Positions 5,643 to 9,046 of a stretch of 9,046 nt of DNA are shown piece by piece. The stretch is from the NCBI GenBank assembly GCA_963588535.1, contig CAVAII010000122.1, positions 1 through 9,046 of the forward strand, given 5' to 3'. Below the pieces are notes generated by a model. That model searched no databases and was not told the origin of the DNA. It was given only the letters and a program-made list of their open reading frames with translations. This DNA is from Scybalousia_A sp963588535. GTDB lineage: Bacteria > Bacteroidota > Bacteroidia > Bacteroidales > P3. Position 1 is the first letter of the stretch. Every line of letters starts with the position of its first letter. The position numbers were made by a program, and so were the translations under genes.

Positions 5643-7331
5643 CTAAGCACTCTTTTTACCTGTAATTGCCTCTGTTACGTTGATTATATAATCACCTAAT
5701 TTCTCCAATTGGGCAATCATATTAATGTAGAAAATACCTGTTTGATAAGAATACTCATTATTCTTAATAGCCTCGGTATGCTCAAAACGTAACTCGTCTC
5801 TTAATTCGTTAATATTGTTCTCTAACTCAAGGGCTTTGTTACCATCTATTGTAGCATAATTGTCTTGCAAATTGTTATTCATTTGCTCTATTGCACTCTG
5901 CACAGCACCAAACATTTTTTGCATATTCTCGTTCATTTGCTGCGTAAAGTCAATATGCTGTTTGTTACGATTCTCTATCGATAACGACAATTGATAACAA
6001 GAGTCTCCTATACTTTCCAAATTATCCACAATTCTTAACATTGCCTCTACCTCCTTAGAACCTCTCTTGGAAAGACCATTTTCGGACACATTCGTCAGAT
6101 AATGAGCAATCTCCACCTCCATTCTATCGGTTATCTCCTCATATTTTTGAACCCTTTCGGAGAGTTTGCCAAATTGTTTGTTATCTGTCATAGTGTTCAA
6201 ATCCAAAATAAAATCGTACATCCTAACTACCCGTCTTGAGAAAACTTCTATTTCTTTCTTTGCAGGCTCCAAAGCAATCTCACCAGTAGAAATCATACCT
6301 TGTTTAATATATTTAAGACGGAACTCTTCCTCGTCGTCTGTATCTGGTACCATCTTGTAAAGTATCTTAACAATTGTAGGTATGAACCATACAAGCAAGC
6401 AAGTATTTGTAATATTAAAGAAGGAATGAAAACAAGACAAAGCGATAGGAATACTCATTGGGTTGGTCATTGGGTCGCCAACGCCTATCAAGATAGTAAA
6501 ATGTCTAAGTAACCATACCACAGGATAGAACAAGAACAAAATCCAAATAACACCTGCGATATTGAATACAAAGTGTGCTCTTGCTGTTCTCTTGGCTGTA
6601 CGATTAGCAACCATTGCTGCGATATTAGCCGTAATAGTCGTACCGATGTTTTCACCCAAACACAAAGCACAAGCCATTGGAAAATCTATCAAACCCTTAG
6701 CACACATAACCAAAGTAACTGCCATCATAGCAGAAGAGGATTGTATGCAAACTGTTACTAACGTGCCTATTAGAACAAACAAGATTATAGACAAATAACC
6801 ATGTCCCGAAAGATCTGCAATATGTCCCATAAGAGGTGCGTATTGTGGTTGAGTAAAGTCTGGCACCATCTCTTGCATTAGTCCTAAACCATAGAAAATC
6901 AACGCAAAGCCGATTATCATAGAACCTACGGCTTTATATTTCTTAGTCATTACGAAGACTATTCCTGCGGCTATCAAAGGCAAACAAAACGTTGTTATTG
7001 AGAAGTTAAAACCCAACAACGAGACTATCCATGCAGTAAATGTAGTACCGATATTAGCACCCATAATTATGGTAATTGCCCCAACCAAGGACAACAAACC
7101 TGCATTAACGAAACTAACTGCCATAACGATAGTTGCAGCCGAGGCTTGTATGGTCATCGTTATTAGCATACCTGTTAGTATTCCTTTGAAGCGATTAGCA
7201 GTCATCTTGTTTAGCATATTACGCAATTTGTCTCCTGCTATCTTCTGTAAGTTGTCGCTCATAATGGTCATTCCATAAAGGAACAAACCTAAGGCTCCAA
7301 GCATATTCAATATTGTTAGTGCGATGTTCAT
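5643..7331 (-). CDS. Na/Pi-cotransporter family protein with PhoU-like tail
   Basis: A 562-residue protein of the NptA/YjbB type, expected to import or export phosphate with sodium at the inner membrane. The membrane part (about 1-325) contains the inverted repeat of the family: GANIGTTFTA at 91-100 pairs with GENIGTTITA at 226-235, and the second-repeat motif QSSSA is intact at 197-201. The first-repeat counterpart is QASAA (62-66), with both middle and last small residues changed to Ala. The cytosolic part (about 350-555) is predicted helical with PhoU-like features: long amphipathic helices, VEAMLRIVDNLESIGD at 428-443 and MIAQLEKLGDYIINVTEAI at 538-556. The start MNIALTILNMLGALGLFLYG runs straight into the first membrane helix, as usual. 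It lies 96 bp after dnaA with no clean TAnnTTTG promoter in between (the nearest is TAACTTTA), so partial read-through from dnaA is possible. An intrinsic terminator follows it. Confidence 0.92.
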   Translation of the reverse strand: MNIALTILNMLGALGLFLYGMTIMSDNLQKIAGDKLRNMLNKMTANRFKGILTGMLITMTIQASAATIVMAVSFVNAGLLSLVGAITIIMGANIGTTFTAWIVSLLGFNFSITTFCLPLIAAGIVFVMTKKYKAVGSMIIGFALIFYGLGLMQEMVPDFTQPQYAPLMGHIADLSGHGYLSIILFVLIGTLVTVCIQSSSAMMAVTLVMCAKGLIDFPMACALCLGENIGTTITANIAAMVANRTAKRTARAHFVFNIAGVIWILFLFYPVVWLLRHFTILIGVGDPMTNPMSIPIALSCFHSFFNITNTCLLVWFIPTIVKILYKMVPDTDDEEEFRLKYIKQGMISTGEIALEPAKKEIEVFSRRVVRMYDFILDLNTMTDNKQFGKLSERVQKYEEITDRMEVEIAHYLTNVSENGLSKRGSKEVEAMLRIVDNLESIGDSCYQLSLSIENRNKQHIDFTQQMNENMQKMFGAVQSAIEQMNNNLQDNYATIDGNKALELENNINELRDELRFEHTEAIKNNEYSYQTGIFYINMIAQLEKLGDYIINVTEAITGKKSA

Positions 7332-7427
7332 TTTCTTATTATAATTGTAAATTGTTGTTAAAAAAACTTTGTCCTTAAAAAATGAAAAATGCAGACAATA
7401 ACATAAAGTTACTACTGCACTTATCTA

Positions 7428-8864
7428 TTAATCTATTAATTTCTTTTCTATATCCTCCACACTCTTACGATAATTTTTGTCTGTCTGACAAGAACAAGAA
7501 ACCATCTTACAAGCGTGCAATACTGTTGCGTGATCTTTCTTACCGCATTTCTCCCCTATTGCCATTAAGGAATTTTTTGTAAGTTTCCTTGCTAAATACA
7601 TACTTATGTGCCGAGCAGTAACAATCTCACCTTTACGCGATCGAGACAGCATCTCTTGCATAGATATATTAAAGTAACTGCAAACCACTTTTTGTATATA
7701 TTCTATTGTTATCTCATGATGATTAGATTTAACGAATTTATCTATTATCTCCCTTGCTAAATCTATTGTTATCTCACTCTTAGATAAGGTTGAATGTGCC
7801 AAAATAGATATCAACGCACCTTCTAATTCTCTTATCGAGGTATTAACACTATATGCCAAATATTCTATAACTTCGTCTGGCATATACGCAGTACCGTCGT
7901 TCTCTATTTTCTTTTTTATGATATTTATTTTGGTTTGTACATCTGGCATAACCAACTCTGCATTCAAACCCCATTTCAAACGAGACAAAACTCTTTCTTC
8001 GAATCCTGCCATATCTGCAGGGGCTTTGTCAGAGGTTATTATTATTTGTTTGCCTGCCGAATGTAACCACTCAAATATTTGAAAGAATACCTCTTGTGTA
8101 CCTGCTTTGTTTGCTATAAATTGTATATCGTCTATAATAAGAACGTCTATCATCATTTGATAGAATTGCAAGAAATCGTTATGCGTCTTATCTTGTACAC
8201 TCTTAACATATTGTCTTAAGAATTGGTCTGCACCTATATACAATACAGTCTTTTCTGGATGTAATCTCTTAGTCTCTATTCCTATTGCGTGAGCCAAATG
8301 TGTCTTACCCAAACCAACAGAAGAATAAATAAGTAAAGGATTAAAGGCTGTCTTACCAGGATTTTGTGCTACTGCATAACCTGCACTTCGAGCAAACTTA
8401 TTGCAAGAACCTTCTATAAAGTTATCAAAATTGTATTCGTCTTTTAATTGAGAATCAACCTTAATAGGTTTAATTCCTGGAATAATAAAAGGATTAGGCA
8501 ATTCTTTTAGACTTGGATTATTAAGTATCAAAGGAGCATTTTGTGGAAAATTCTCGACTATTGTTTGATTCAAACTTGTCATCGTCATTGTATTCGCCAC
8601 TGTTACTTTCGTCATATATCTTAACTTAGTAGAAGGGGATATTACTCTACGAATCGTTCTTATCAACTCATCCAAATAGTGTGCTTCTATATATTCATAG
8701 TAGTAGTTGGAAGGAACGCTCAAATACAAGAAATCATCCTCATATTTGACTGCCGTAATCTCAGAAAACCATATCCTATACTCATCCTCAGGAATAATAT
8801 CCTTAAGTATGGTCTGGCATTCTTTCCATACGCTTTCCAGTTTATATGTAGTTATATTTTGCAT
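7428..8864 (-). CDS. dnaA: chromosomal replication initiator protein DnaA
   Basis: A 478-residue protein, normal in length, that binds DnaA boxes, opens the origin and loads the replicative helicase. Domain I is at about 8-85 (VWKECQTILKDIIPEDEYRIWFS opens it), a short linker at about 86-135, and the AAA+ core at about 140-375. Walker A reads SSVGLGKTH (181-189), Walker B VLIIDDIQF (241-249), sensor 1 IIITSDKAP (274-282), the arginine-finger segment RVLSRLKWGL (291-300), and sensor 2 SIRELEGAL (343-351). Domain IV (about 385-478) has the DNA-binding signature ARHISMYLARKLT (417-429) and KKDHATVLHACKMV (442-455). The Walker A differs from the common GGVGLGKTH by having Ser in place of both leading glycines. 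The start is the first Met of the frame, with domain I complete from there. A TAnnTTTG box lies 26-33 bp upstream. dnaN does not adjoin it on this side, which is common in Bacteroidota. Identification is certain. Confidence 0.98.
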   Translation of the reverse strand: MQNITTYKLESVWKECQTILKDIIPEDEYRIWFSEITAVKYEDDFLYLSVPSNYYYEYIEAHYLDELIRTIRRVISPSTKLRYMTKVTVANTMTMTSLNQTIVENFPQNAPLILNNPSLKELPNPFIIPGIKPIKVDSQLKDEYNFDNFIEGSCNKFARSAGYAVAQNPGKTAFNPLLIYSSVGLGKTHLAHAIGIETKRLHPEKTVLYIGADQFLRQYVKSVQDKTHNDFLQFYQMMIDVLIIDDIQFIANKAGTQEVFFQIFEWLHSAGKQIIITSDKAPADMAGFEERVLSRLKWGLNAELVMPDVQTKINIIKKKIENDGTAYMPDEVIEYLAYSVNTSIRELEGALISILAHSTLSKSEITIDLAREIIDKFVKSNHHEITIEYIQKVVCSYFNISMQEMLSRSRKGEIVTARHISMYLARKLTKNSLMAIGEKCGKKDHATVLHACKMVSCSCQTDKNYRKSVEDIEKKLID

Positions 8865-8889
8865 AATCCAAGTGTCATTTTCCGAGTGG

Positions 8890-8897
8890 CAAAATTA
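8890..8897 (-). promoter_or_regulatory. candidate -7 box of the dnaA promoter
   Basis: Minus strand TAATTTTG, an exact TAnnTTTG match, 25 bp before the dnaA ATG; the leader would be about 18 nt. No TTTG -33 element is seen at the expected distance; an A-rich tract occupies that position instead. Confidence 0.5.
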
Positions 8898-8960
8898 TAA
8901 ATTTATTTTTTTGTAATTTTTTTTATTTTTTCTTTTTTTATTAAAAATTTTTTGTATTTA
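8898..8960 (-). other. A-rich tract upstream of dnaA
   Basis: In the direction of dnaA transcription this stretch is almost entirely A and T with long A-runs, ending just before the -7 box. It could act as an UP-like element or be intrinsically bent. The rest of the upstream region (8961-9046) shows no gene, RNA or recognised motif, and no cluster of DnaA boxes. Confidence 0.4.
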
Positions 8961-9046
8961 GGGGAGATATTCAATTTTTCTGCAAATTTTATCGCCTTTT
9001 TAGCCTAACTAATTTTTTCTTTCTTGATTTTCCTACACTTATGAAT

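Noticed and set aside
6022..6030. Perfect DnaA box TTATCCACA
   Set aside because: It is a single copy inside the Na/Pi cotransporter coding sequence, encoding ordinary residues of the PhoU-like part, with no cluster around it. Chance is the simplest explanation.
8961..9046. Small gene or RNA upstream of dnaA
   Set aside because: No start with a plausible frame, hairpin or recognised motif was found in this short AT-rich stretch.

Overview
The window reads as a chromosomal segment of an AT-rich member of the Bacteroidota, probably Bacteroidales. Three things support this. All six protein genes are of types common in that phylum: an OstA/LptA-like protein, a PepSY-like periplasmic protein, PurA, YitT with DUF2179, a Na/Pi-cotransporter with a PhoU-like tail, and a DnaA with a DHATVLHAC domain IV signature. 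Upstream regions carry the Bacteroidota promoter form (TTTG, about 19 bp, TAnnTTTG) rather than E. coli-type -35/-10 boxes. Gene starts also lack clear Shine-Dalgarno sequences. Genus and species cannot be told from this sequence alone.

All six genes lie on the minus strand, so transcription runs from right to left. From the right: a 182-bp upstream region with a very A-rich tract and a TAnnTTTG box, then dnaA (8864-7428). After a 96-bp gap comes an nptA-type Na/Pi cotransporter gene (7331-5643), which ends in a strong intrinsic terminator (5582-5618). The next intergenic region (5299-5642) is mostly filled by an array of 21-bp units and then a consensus promoter for the YitT-family gene (5298-4255). 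A 109-bp gap with a second TAnnTTTG box precedes a tight three-gene operon with 4-5 bp spacers: purA (4145-2850), a secreted PepSY-like protein (2845-1760) and an exported OstA-like protein (1754-198). A second array of 21-bp units runs from the left edge of the window to position 211 and overlaps the ostA stop codon.

Functionally this is mostly core-genome material: replication initiation, phosphate handling, AMP synthesis and outer-membrane lipopolysaccharide transport. No phage, insertion sequence, CRISPR, tRNA or rRNA was seen. The unusual component is the pair of 21-bp arrays. They keep a strict 21-bp period (two turns of B-DNA) although the words inside the units change from one sub-block to the next. 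They share the same main word, the same strand orientation and the same closing word (TCARATATTATTTT). They look like two members of a dispersed intergenic repeat family whose period, more than its sequence, is conserved. Their role is unknown.
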